Source of the DNA: Phallus indusiatus
Lineage: Eukaryota; Basidiomycota; Agaricomycetes; Phallales; Phallaceae
Direction: 5' to 3'
DNA length: 64,000 nucleotides
Assembly (NCBI GenBank): GCA_027605045.1
Contig: JAQFWX010000011.1
Span: 186,001-250,000, forward strand
Shown here: positions 23,291 through 37,998 of the stretch, in pieces
How the letters are laid out: each line of letters begins with the position of its first letter
Position numbering within the stretch: position 1 is the first letter of the stretch
Program-made: the position numbers and the translations under genes
Notes under the pieces: model-generated
What the model was told of the DNA's origin: nothing
What the model saw: only the letters and a program-made list of their open reading frames with translations
Databases searched by the model: none

Positions 23291-25157
23291 CTACTGGTGG
23301 CGACATTGATCAACTGGGTCATCGTCAAATTCGTTATTGCTTTCATCTTCCCAAGCATCGTCATCATAGCCAAACTACAACAAAAAGAAGTGAGACCTAT
23401 GTTTTCCAATCTGTCAAAAGTATGGTTAGAAGTGACTTACAGCTGAGATGTCACTGCGCTCAAAGCGAGCCTCATCCACTACAGATGGTGTAGGTAGAAC
23501 CTCGGGTTTTTTGGGTGGTAATAAATTAGCAAGAGCCTGTAGATATGATGTCGTCAGAAATGCGCTTCCTCAACAAGTATTTCAAGCACGAACTGTAGTG
23601 TCAATGGTCTTTAGCCATTGTTCCGACGGCATCTCTATGGCTAAGACAACAAACAAGTCTCCTTTCTCTTCGGCTTGTTTGTAGATCGGCATTCCTTCAC
23701 CACGAAGTATGATGGTTTCGTTGGGCCGAATGATTTTTCCTGGCGGAGACGAGACTCGGACACCTCTTCCATCCATATGTGTGATTAGAACTCGAGAGAA
23801 TCCGAGAAGAGCTTCTGAAAGTGTGATATGTACTTTAGCAAGCAGATCATTTCCGGAACGTTCAAATGAATCGTGCTGCTGTGTTTTTAAGACAAATATT
23901 ACATCCCCTGGTGGGACATCGGGCTGAGAACCAAACATCAATGATACAGAATTCTCGGAGACGAAAGTGTTGAACGTACTTCTTCATCACCTTGTCCTTG
24001 AAGAATAATTCTGTGGCTATTAGGCATACCCTTTTCGATAAATATCTCCTGACGCTTCTTTTCTTTCACAGTTCTGGCGCCTTTGCATTTTTTACAGCTA
24101 CAAGCCCAAAGCTTAGAACAGAACACAAAAGTAGGCTTTGCAAGAATATTTACTGGTCCTTTTCCTTGAACTTTTTCCCTTTACCGTTGCATTCTGTACA
24201 TTTGGCCCGAGAGACACCATACCGACCGTTGCCAAGCTATTTATTGTTGATTTAGATCGACTTGACTACATTTTATAGCCCATTTGCTTACCTGAGTATT
24301 TATGATCGACCAACCTTTTCCATCGCATTTGGTGCATGGCTTTAGCTTGGCATTGCTTCTGCCACCAGACCTGGACAAAGAAAGAGCTTGACATCAGACT
24401 GCCATTCATGCCACATAACATCACAGACCCTTTGCAGACAGAGCAAACGACTTCTCTTTCCATCATCATTTTGACACTTTTGCCATTGTAAAGGTCCTCG
24501 AGGGTAACGGTGTAAGGTATTATAGTATCTTCGCCTTTACGTGGTCTGCGACCTGCGCCACCACCCATACCAAAGTCAAAGTTAAATCGTATACCACCTC
24601 CGAACAAGTTCTCAAACAAGTCTTCGTCCATCGAGGGGCCTCCGTTACTTTGTGCCATTCCTTCTAGACCCAGGCGGTCATAAGCGGCTCGAGAATCAGG
24701 ATCACTTAAGACCTCATAGCTGAAAGTGACATCGGTAAAACTTCGCAGGAATAGAAAAAAAAATGAAGCAGATAATACATACGCAGCAGCGATCTCCTGA
24801 AATTCTTTCGCAGCCTCTGGCTTATCAGGGTTCTGAAAGTGGCTGTCAGCGGATGCTATAATTAAAGCCTAACAATCACAAACTTTATCCTGCAAGCGTT
24901 CATCAGTATTCAATAACAAAATGTGAGGAAAGAAAACTTACAGGGTGGTGTTGAATGGCCTCAATAACAGAATTCTTAGTACACAATTGGCTCAGAGGAA
25001 TTCGGAGGACATACTTTCTTCCGATACGCTTTTTTGATTTCGTCTGGGATATTTTATATCAGCCTGTATCTTAAGCACAATACAAGAACTAAATAATACC
25101 TTCAGTAGCCCGTGGCGACACCCCCAGCAACTCGTAGAGAGTGGTGTCTACGACCAT
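23291..25157 (-). CDS. YDJ1: Type I Hsp40 co-chaperone, YDJ1/DNAJA family
   Basis: Twelve exons: 25157-25100, 25043-25015, 24959-24942, 24889-24884, 24832-24783, 24719-24429, 24370-24292, 24236-24154, 24097-23980, 23923-23594, 23536-23441, 23374-23291; 413 residues, close to yeast Ydj1 (409). J-domain with KKAYRKKAIQHHPDKNPDK, where the Asp-Lys of HPDK comes from a 6-bp exon; Gly/Phe-like linker; four zinc repeats (CSVCKGSG, CTKCDGKG, CTECNGKG, CKKCKGAR); and two substrate-binding domains (GDEEPDVPPGDV). The last four residues are CRHQ, a non-canonical CaaX-like end. Ydj1 delivers clients to Hsp70 in the cytosol and on membranes. The 6-bp exon is flanked by introns of 52 and 51 bp with normal splice sites, and without it the essential Asp would be lost. 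Confidence 0.9.
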
Positions 25158-25574
25158 GCTCGCTATGCACTTGCTTGCAGAGCGTGGGAATTGCTTACTC
25201 CTTCAAAAAGGCGCGAAATTTGGCTGAGGGCGTGACGGAAGTGACTGGAAAACTTTTCTCAGTTCTGCCTTTTACTCTGATTTCATTGTTTGCGCCGTGC
25301 ACTGTCAGTCTTGGTGAGTACCGATGATCTCTCATATCAATATATGATGTTTGTGTTTTAAACCTTATCTACATTGTCTGAAACATTGTTTCTGACGACA
25401 ATTTTCTGTCTGACTTCCTTTTTTACTCTGTCCTTATCTGTCTTTCTTTTTACTGACTGCTGTTATAGATTCTTGTTCGTCCGTCCTTTTCCATACCTGA
25501 AAGCTTCACTGTCATTCTCATATTTGCATGTATATAGATTTGTTTGTCCCTCCTCTGTCTTATGAGACAGGTTC
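25158..25574. promoter_or_regulatory. Divergent promoter, YDJ1-type gene and RCM1
   Basis: 417 bp between two start codons, strongly T/C-rich on the plus strand before 25575, as often seen upstream of fungal start sites. No specific heat-shock element could be assigned with confidence. Confidence 0.5.
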
Positions 25575-27413
25575 ATGAACTTCTACCAAGAAGCTGCCCG
25601 AGTTATAGAACGTGTAGATGCAAAGCAAGGCTCGATAAAAGGCCTTATCAGCAGCCTTCCTGAGAAATCAAGAAAAAGAACTGCTGCATTGGTGATTGAA
25701 TCGCTGAAATGTGCGAATCTTGTCTTCGTTGCATCCAAAAGGCTGAACACTTCGTCCTACGTTAGACAAAGAGGTCCTCAACAATATCATAACAAACGCT
25801 GCCTTATTGCAGCATGAGAAAAAGCATCTTCATTCTAAATACTTGACTCTCTTGTTAGTTCATGATCTACTTTTCTCCAAAGGCGGTATTCAGGCGGGCG
25901 ATGGTCCCATCAAACAAGCCATACTACGACATAAGACTAGGCTACAGAGTGAATTGGCGAAGATTAAGGTCAAGCAGGGAGTAATTTCGAACGAAGATTT
26001 GGCACGTGAAGTGGACCCAAGGGCTGGTACTGAAGTTGTTCTTCTTTCGTGCGGATTCCATTGCTCATGATTGCCACTTCATAGCCCAAATTCCCCGATA
26101 TGTCAGAGTTAACACATTGAAGTGGGAGCTTAAGGATGCACTGGAGTATCTGTCTTCAAAAGGATTTTCTGAATACACATCAGCTTTTGAAACTGGGTAT
26201 GTCTTCTCTTTTTTTTTTTCAGAATATATTTATTTCATGTTCCAACTCACACAAGGTCCGGATTTGCTATTGACGATCATATTCCAAATCTTCTCTCCTT
26301 TCACCCAAAAGTTTCACTCCAGTCCGACACTGCTTACCAAGACGGAAGGTTCATACTTCAGGACAAAGCATCTTGCTTCCCAGCATATGTTCTTTCGCCT
26401 GATCCGTCGATTCACATTGCCTTAGATGCGACCTCAGCCCCTGGAAACAAAACAACACATTTAAGTTCCATCATGCAAAATAACGGCAAGGTATCTGATT
26501 CTCCTTATTTCATTCTTATGGGTAACTGAAATGATTTTCGTTTAGATTTTTGCATTTGAAAAAGACCGTGCGAGATTCTCGACTCTACAAAAAATGTTGA
26601 AGAACGCCGGGTGCCGTAATGTGGAAGCTTTCAATCAGGACTTTTTAACCGCAGATCCACATGATGAGAAGTTCAGCGAGGTTACGCATATGTAAACCCT
26701 TCAGTTTAATCTGATCTATTCCTGTTCTGATTACTTGTTTACAGACTCTTGGATCCTTCCTGCTCCGGCTCGGGGATCGTAAATCGTCTCGATTATCTAT
26801 TATCTTCAGATTCACAGGAAAGCGATAAGGAGCAGGATATCCGACTTGAGAAACTTGCCGCATTTCAACTCCTCATGATAAAGCATGCTATGACTTGTAA
26901 GTCACTGTCCGCGTCTTCGATCATATCTTGGGAATTGAGTGACGAATACGACACAATAGTTCCCAACGTTCAAAAGATCGTCTATTCGACTTGTAGTATT
27001 CATGCTATGGAAAATGAGCAAGTCGTAACCAAAGCCTTGAATTCGGAAGAAGCAAAAAAGTCCAGGTTCTGTCTTGCGCCGCGTTCTCAGGTGATTGAGA
27101 AGTGGGAACGCAGAGGTGTTTTAGAAGAGATGGGTGAGCGTTAAAAGTCCTATCATTTCGGGCTGTAACACTGGAATTTATGCAATTAATTATAGAAGAA
27201 GCGGACAAAGTAATCAGATGTAATCCAGGAGATGACAAAACTAATGGGTTCTTCGTGTCTTGCTTTATTCGACTCGCACCAGAATCGAAAATCGCTACCC
27301 CTGCTGCGACAGTCAAACGAACACTATCCGACTTAGTGGAAGGTCAAAGCAAAGATAGCAAAGGAGGCACGAAAAAGAAGAGAAGGAAGAACAAAAGTCA
27401 TGACCGAGTGTAG
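25575..27413 (+). CDS. RCM1: 25S/28S rRNA (cytosine-C5) methyltransferase RCM1/NSUN5
   Basis: Eight exons (25575-25710, 25766-26026, 26085-26196, 26256-26490, 26546-26691, 26745-26896, 26960-27133, 27196-27413) give 477 residues. Landmarks: FYQEAARVIERVDAKQGS at the start, RYVRVNTLK, SAM motif LDATSAPGNKTTHL, the Cys-containing LLDPSCSGSG (motif IV) and YSTCSIH (motif VI, catalytic Cys), and the KTNGFFVSCFIR end followed by a Lys/Arg-rich tail likely to act as nucleolar signal. The enzyme methylates one cytosine of the large ribosomal RNA. It neighbours other ribosome and translation genes here. Confidence 0.93.
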
Positions 27414-28184
27414 TATTTAGTCTTGATTTATATTTATTATTGGTATCTTTGTACGTAAATACGACAAATAATAGCTATAATAACAATCCAAGAAATAGTC
27501 CCAAGACAGAATTTTGTGGAGTTAATTCAGTACAAGGTCCAATGGGAAACCTGCACCGCTGTCACGCGCAAATCGAATATGCCACACGTACATTTCATTC
27601 CGAATATCCTACTGTGCAGGCTGTCTATTCTTCGTCTGACCCTACTGTCCATAGTTGTAATGAAACCTAATACTATCCTTAAACTGCAATTTGACTTACG
27701 GAAAAGCGCTAGCGATGGGTCGTATCACAAATGAACGTTGATGGGAAGGACCTGCTCTGTATATCTCATTTTGAGCGAATAGTATCATCAATACCAACCT
27801 ACGACCGTTGAACCGCGACGAATTCATGCAAGTCACTGCTAAGTTCGATAGACCAGTCAGCATCACCGTTGTCAAGTCAGTTCACATCAGTCATTAATCG
27901 TTGAACCTAGCTGTTTCCTTGCTGCACTCGGAAAAGGAATAGGTCACTTACTGCTGTGAACAAAAGAAGCAACTAGTCATGTCAGTATCAGAAATTTGGT
28001 CACAAAACTCAGAAAGAGAGTCGCTAGCTATTGATCAGTTAGGTGAGTAGTTAAAGGTGAGTACATGAAAAATTTCAGCAAAACATTCCAATTTTTATTC
28101 ATCGGCACAAATTCCGACCATATATACCTGCACACATCTGAAAAGCCAATCAAAAAGGATCACAAGTTCCTAGAAAAACTGTTT
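27414..28184. other. Convergent intergenic region
   Basis: 771 bp between the 3' ends of RCM1 and the branch-point protein. No exon passed inspection and no box C/D or H/ACA snoRNA could be recognised with confidence. Confidence 0.4.
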
Positions 28185-29922
28185 TCATGCTTGTTGTTGG
28201 GCATATTGCTGTTGATAATATTGAGCATAAGCAGCCGAATAATCTTGTTGATTGTAGGATCCTGAGTATCCACTATACCCTCCTTGTTGAGGATAAGTGC
28301 CTGTGGCTCCCCCATAACCCTGGTAAGAGTTAGCTTGAGGTGGTCTGTAACCTTGATTTTGTGGGACGGTAGTAGACGATTGCCAGACTTCCGGTCGACG
28401 CCATGGCGGGAGGTCCGAACTGGCAACTTGCGGGAGAGCGCCGGATCCCCAAGATGGTTTTTGATCATTGTTGCCTTTGGCACCGCTTTCGCCCAATTCG
28501 GCCATGAGACTTGCGTACTCGGAATCCACAAACCCTTTGGAGCCATTGGGAGCTCCAATGGCCATACTATTACTTGGCATACCAGGAGAACCTTGGTTAA
28601 CGCCGGCACCATTCGGATCCTTTCTTGCTAAAGTACAATCGCGAGCCATATGACCACCGCTACCACAGATACGGCAAACGATGTTTGCTGTGAAATTACG
28701 TTGTTCGGGACAATCGTACTTCCTATGGCCGACATTCCCGCAATTTTGACATACTTGGTTTTCGTCATCACGCAAAGTGCCGTTAAGAGCGGCTAATTCA
28801 CGAAGCTGGTTACGCTTGTGATCGTTCTGACCTTCGGGAGTAGACGCAGCCTAAAACAAGACGTAGTTTAGTGATGTGACTGTAGCTTTGTTAAAGATGT
28901 AGACGCACAGTTTCAATGACCCTGTTGATCATAGCCACGCATTTCGCAACCTTTTCCTCCGAATCGGCCATGATGAGACAATGAAGGTCCTCCTCGCTAT
29001 CTTCTGCAAATGCATCGGGCCTGGATTTCCCTTCTTTGACACTACCCTTGCCACGGATACTAATCTTTGCGCCACTCTCGCGCTCCATCTTCTTTAAACT
29101 ATTGCCACGAGGTCCGACGAGCAAGCCGAAAAAGTTGATCTCTGGAAACTCTTTGACGGGAATATAAACTTTTTCTTGGGGTCGCTGGGAGCGTTTTTGT
29201 TGTTGATACTCGATGGGAGGTTTAAAATTTGGATCCGCCTTGAGAGCACGTTCAACAAGTTTGACTCTTTCGTCCTCCAGTTTCTTTTTGTAGCGAACTT
29301 CACGAGTGTTGGTACGGCGACCTTGAGAGTCATAAGTAGGCGGAGGCGAGGGTGATCTTGTCGACGGCTCGTTAAGCATATTGATACAATAGAACCGTCT
29401 GAGACATACCTTTCTTTCTCGGGCGGGATATAATCATTAAGCCGGAGCTTGCGATTAATCTCTTCTATACGCAGATGAATCGCATAGGTGTCTAATTGCG
29501 CTTGGGTGACTCCGTCAACAGATATGGCGGTTGGCAGTCCGGGAAGTTCAACTTTAGCGTCTCCCCATCGACTTCGCCTCTTCCGAGCTCCGTTGGAATT
29601 TGAATCCGCTTTAGGAGATAGAATGCGTAAGCAACAGAACGCTGGCTTGAGTCTTATGAACTTACGTTCAGAAGGGGTATTTGAGTCATCTCTTTGTCTT
29701 TTGTTATTTAACTGTTCAGGTTCGGGGGCACGAGGAAAGGCGGATGGCGAAGGCTGGGCCAATTGGGGAGGAGCGGTACTCTCCACGGGGGCGGGGCCAA
29801 AACGTCTGCGATTTCCAAGAGGAACTGGTAAAAATGATGTCAAGGTCAGAATCAAAGACATTTTTAGGGTAATATCTACCATCGTTTGTTCCGGTGATCT
29901 GTTTGGTTGCTGCTTTCCACAT
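28185..29922 (-). CDS. MSL5: Branch-point binding protein BBP/SF1 (Msl5)
   Basis: Five exons (29922-29880, 29824-29666, 29608-29410, 29356-28909, 28850-28185), 504 residues. [14 protein letters not shown], then RRRFGP, an RKRRSRWGD motif (the U2AF-binding ULM type, with its Trp), the SF1 helix-hairpin region, a KH domain with [17 protein letters not shown], a QUA2-like continuation, two CCHC zinc knuckles ([14 protein letters not shown] and [14 protein letters not shown]), and a Gln/Tyr/Gly-rich tail. It recognises the intron branch point in the early spliceosome. The start was chosen because the conserved first exon ends in a typical GTAGAT donor. Its divergent neighbour is SSL2. Confidence 0.95.
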
Positions 29923-30118
29923 TGTTATTATCCCGGATGATGGTGGTCTGAGAAAGAGAGAAGGGTTCCGTTACGTAATAACAAGCGCTTATTAGGATCT
30001 GTCCCGTGACAAAAGCGATGACTCGTTGCTTTTTCACTCTTTTCCCCACTACCATTAGAGTCTTGGAAGGTCTCAGCCACCTTCTGTTTGCTCGCGGGAG
30101 AGACACGTATTGCTGGGA
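29923..30118. promoter_or_regulatory. Short divergent promoter of MSL5 and SSL2
   Basis: Only 196 bp separate the two start codons, so core promoters of a splicing factor and a TFIIH helicase must overlap or be shared. No TATA box was recognised. Confidence 0.6.
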
Positions 30119-33450
<3,332 letters not shown>

Positions 33451-36387
33451 GTTACAAATGTTATCTTATTGCACACTTGGGAAAGTGGAGAGACATAGAC
33501 TATGGATGTCAAGAGTCCTACTAGTAGTCGGGTTTTAATATCATTGCATATTACACGGTTATTCCAGTTTAGCATAGACTGGTTTGCATAGCGATTATGA
33601 ACTCGGATAAAGTTTGAGAAGGTACTCTTTCTAGCAGAACAGTCAAGGGAATTCAACTTAAAAAACGGAAATGGTCACATCATGGGAGAAAAGAGAGATT
33701 TCCCAATAGAGAGTATGGTAGAGCAAGACCATATTAGACGAAATGAAAATTCTTAATGATAATGTGTATAATTTCATACATATACTTAACGCATCTGGTA
33801 CTTTAATAATCCTTTTCTGAGACTGATATTATATCGACCCGAGTTGGAATAGACTATTTTTGGCGTTCGCGAGCCTGTATACCTGTTCAAAAAAACTTTG
33901 TAACCGAGTGGTAATACAAACTTAAGATGTGGATAAAATTAGGTTGGTAGAGTGGGTATGCGACGCTTGCGGAATTACTCGGAAGAGACTAGAACTCAAA
34001 AAAAAAGAGACCGCTGGCGGATATGTCGTAGGAAGATTTATGTCGCTGGACTCGTTTCCGCTGCCACAACTGGTTTAGAGCTATTTTTGTTGATTCCGAT
34101 GTTCTCCGATGTTAATTGGAAAGGAGATCTTTCCAAGGTTTACGCGATGGCAATGTAGAAGCCCAATTCTTCTCGGTTATTGGTCCCATGTGAATGGTAC
34201 GGTTGATGGCAACAAAAGTATCTGACCAAGCTCAGGACAATTCGTTCCTGGATGAGGTAGACGAATGAGTATAATGATTAGATATTAGATAGCCGATTGA
34301 ATCTGTACGCTCACTGATATTGCGGTGTCAAAAGTCTTGAACACCGAAGAAAATTAGGCAGGATAGTGCCATATACATTATTTTGTCGAGTCGAATCGAA
34401 ATCACCAAAAGGCACCTTTTCCTTTTTCTGGGTGTTAGTTATGAAGATAAACTATCTTGGCCAGAGAATTTCCATTCGTTCCCAAATTGCGGCTACTCTT
34501 GTTCGGAGAAGCTTGAATGAGATGAGTATTATATAGAAACAAAGATCCGTGTTCTTGCTCCGAGTCGGATGCAAAAAGGCTCTCTCCTTGAAAAAGGGGG
34601 ATAGAATCTGACATTTTAACATCGTTGAATATGGATCAAGGCCAAGGTAATCGGAATTCAGATCTTTAGGGGGTGGAAGAAGTCTTTTCACGATCAAACT
34701 TGTCAAAGTGATTGACATAAGGAGCCTGTCGGCACAACTACACATTTTGGACGTCATGTGAGCTCGGCGATGATTCAGAGTAATCTGAGGTAGGTGTTAT
34801 GAAGAACCTGAGACTTCTCCGTAAGGATCAGTGAACCAGAATCTGGAAGGTAGGGATATCGGAGAAAAGGGCCGAATAAAGACCCGATCAGGCCATGGAC
34901 GCACGTATATATGTTCAATGGTTCTTATAGGGAAACCAGAACTATGAATACTTCAGTAATTCATATATCACCGGTCAGTGTAAGTGTCAATTATGTCTAG
35001 GAGAAGAATGTCAAGAATCCGAATTGTTATTTACCGATTTACTTACGATCAGATAGAACTTAGAAGTGAGAATTCGAACATTGAAAATAATTTTTTTCTC
35101 TCTTATTACACGTAGAACCCATGCATTGGTTAGTAACGACCACTACTAGTGTGGGTTTCGCATATTTTCTGTGGGAGACAGACGTGGAAGTTCGCCGACG
35201 TCGACGTCAACGTCTGAACTTGAAGATCTGAATGGTCGTCAGGAGGACCGACCGGAGCCTGTCACTTGGGACGCGTCACGCGTTGACGATTGACGACGAC
35301 CAGCCAACCAGATGGAAGTGCCGCGGAACTCCTACCCGAACTTGAAGATTCCCATTGACACATCAAGAACACTTTTGGAATAGACTCGTATCGAACCCAA
35401 CCTTTGTCGACTTCCCGTGAGAGCGTGTGAGGTACTCTATACGAAGCTTCGCCGCCTCACAGGTCGCAACCGACGTCGAGGGGTGGATATATGCTGCATT
35501 CTCGAAGAACGCTCGACCCCATCATGTGAAAATTCCGTTCTAGGGTCGTTAATGACAACATCCAGTCCTTTCCTACTTTGTATATTTATCTAGTAGTAGT
35601 AGCCTCTAGATCAGAACTCAAGTATCACTAAAAATTGACGACTACCAGCCTGTCGTTACCACCGGCGCGTGCATGTTCGTGCGTTCAAGTGAGATAGATT
35701 TTACTGTTATGGAATATTTTCTGGGCGGTTTCTTGAACCTTTGACACAAGAATTACTTAGTTGAGTTAAGAAGATGCTGGATGAATGATCAAGCTCAGGC
35801 TAACATTTTGTTCTGACTCTGACTATATGCCCGCTTGATTTGTAGTTAGACCAAGTTAGACGTTTCCTCGTTACAAAACGAGTCATTGTCGTGGACATAC
35901 GCTAATGCGTAAAGTGTCGCAACTGCCGTCTGCCTGTCAATCGCAACTCGAAGTGGAGTGAACTAGGCTTAGACTACTCGCTCAATACCGTCCTAACTTG
36001 CGTTTCGAGAAGGCATGGTGATGGGGGTTTGAAAGTGGCCTGATAATAGCGGCTTTATTTTACGCTTACTAGAATACATGAAGTCGAGAGAAATGTCCGT
36101 AAACCGGGCATAAACACATAAAACGACTAATAGGTGAATGATATCAGATAAAACGAGCAGAGTCAGAAAAGAAATATGAGAGAAAGGATCAAATCGCAGC
36201 AAAAAAGGGGGATAATAAAAGAGACACATAAATGAAATAAAACATCATAATATATCTAGCTTGGTGGTACAAGAGTCCTTACTGGGGTTAACTTACACGG
36301 AATTCTCCATTTTGACTTTACAGCAATTATTGACAGAATTCCGCAAGTCCTCCTGGCCTCACCCAAATCCGCTTCAGAGAGCGTCTT
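33451..36387. other. Long gene-poor region between convergent genes
   Basis: 2.9 kb with only small open frames. A GC-richer island at about 35150-35360 has a 40-codon open frame (35171-35293) with a Ser/Thr/acidic composition that looks coding-like, but it lacks a start or partner exons. The rest appears non-coding, possibly decayed sequence. Confidence 0.4.
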
Positions 36388-37623
36388 TCAAGTTAGGGAA
36401 TATTTTCGTGGGGATACAATATCTCTATCAATGCCTGCGACAGGTGGCGGGGAAGGCACGCGAATGGGATTGGAGGAAATAGACGCAGAAAGGCTTCCCC
36501 TTGGACCTGAGTAGCCGTTGACGAGTGCCCTCAATGTTTGGGGTTCCGTGATAGCGCGGCGATGACCGTTTCCATTCGAAGACGGAACATCCATACTATT
36601 CCCGCCGCTTCCGTTGCTGCGAGATTGATGGTGGTGAGGATTACTGTTGTGATGATGATGATGGTGGGGAGGGAGTGACGGGAATAAGATATGTTTAGAA
36701 TATGGTCGGATTCTCGGCGAGGGATATATGGGGAAGATTGCTGTGTCGCGGCGCCTGCGCTTGTTGAAGTGCTTGTCAGGGGATATTGAAACTGAGCGAA
36801 GGACGGCTCAGTTGGGGGACACAAATGATGATTGTTGTTAGAAGATTGTGAATTAGAAGGGGAATAAGGCATAGTGGGAGAATTGTCTGGCACATCACTT
36901 AGCATGTACACTGGAGAAAACGTGTCTGCGCTAGTTGAAGAGGCGCCTGAGGATTGGGAGCCATAGGAATTGCACCGGGAATGGGCAGGACCGGGACTAA
37001 CGCCACCACTGCAGCCCCCGTTCTCTGTGGATCTATTGAGAGACAGAGCAGGATGAGGGTTGTCAAAAAAAATGGGAGAAAGCTTTAGAGGGTGTGGAGG
37101 TCCCTCGACCTGCGGGGAACTGCTTGAACTATCTGGAAGATCCTGATGGATCATGAGAGCATTATTCCAATGGGGAAAATCGAAGGAGCTGTCGCCATGA
37201 ACGTAATTTGAAGGATTTGAAGATCGAGGATGTGAAATATTGGAAGCATCTGTGGAAACGGTGCAAACACTGGCTCGACGAATTGAGTCGGCCAAGCTAG
37301 GGTCACTAGAATCTGGGACGAACAGAGACTTTGGCTTCTCTTTGCCAGTGGGACCTCTTCCCAATAATGGTCTCTCAGAGGGGGGCAGTTTCAGGGCTGC
37401 GCGCAAGAGGGCATTCTCTTGTTCGAGGACTGCCACTCGTTCCTCGAGTGCCTGTCAGGGGGGGAATTTCGATCAGAACGCTGCGATATACGATATTGCA
37501 AGACAGGAATTAGAAACAGACCTCGAGGTGAGCAGCTCGTCTTGCTCGAAAGGCACGCTGAACGTCCCTTGCTCGTGAAGGGGGTAAATCCTTGTTAACT
37601 TTGCGGCCGCGTTTGGAAGACAT
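36388..37623 (-). CDS. Basidiomycete-type bZIP transcription factor with atypical basic region
   Basis: Exon 1 37623-37522 and exon 2 from 37451 downwards, joined by a 70-bp intron. The basic region reads SRARDVQRAFRARRAAHLE and runs into a leucine zipper ALEERVAVLEQENALLRAAL with heptad Val/Leu/Asn. The position of the usual invariant Asn (N-x7-R) is Ala here. A Ser/Pro/Asn-rich region with His repeats follows. The reading frame changes once near 36724-36729 (an ATATAT tract): codons read well upstream in one frame and, from the His-rich stretch to the TGA at 36388, in another. Two surplus bases would explain this. It may be a sequencing error, a polymorphism or a recent mutation. Targets are unknown. 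Confidence 0.8.
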
Positions 37624-37998
37624 AACAAGTTGAAGACAGGAAGGAAGTGGGGGAGTGAAAACCGTCCTGACGGTGGCAAGTTTGGGAGAATAAATGCACG
37701 GAGAATATTACAAGTTAAAAAGTAATACAGGGAGCAGAAATAGGGAGATGGTGGTCGGACAAAGTCAAGTTAAGGGCGGCTAAGTATACTTTCTAGGAAG
37801 ACGGGGCATAGCGACCAAAAGCCATAGACGGCAACTACCGAAGTCGCTCATTTGACGTAATATCTCTTTTGGCACTAGATCCTGTCCAGGAAATCATTCA
37901 CAACAGACACAGAACAATGTATTAGTTTAAACACAATACTTTAGCCCTTTTTAGGATTTTATTTTAGATTTCCATTTTCCCCTTTCCTCACCATTTCC
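37624..37998. other. bZIP promoter / UNG 3' flank
   Basis: 375 bp upstream of the bZIP start and downstream of the UNG stop. No exon; AT-rich near 37900. Confidence 0.4.

Noticed and set aside
24783..24959. Apparent loss of the HPD aspartate (HPN) in the Hsp40 J-domain
   Set aside because: A 6-bp exon with good splice sites and standard intron lengths restores HPDK, so a mutant J-domain is the less likely reading.
33952..34158. Arg-rich open frame downstream of SSL2
   Set aside because: It lies in a 3' flank, and the reading frame is crossed by stops on both sides; no recognisable domain.
34452..34757. Minus-strand 100-codon open frame
   Set aside because: Composition is not coding-like and there is no start or splice support.
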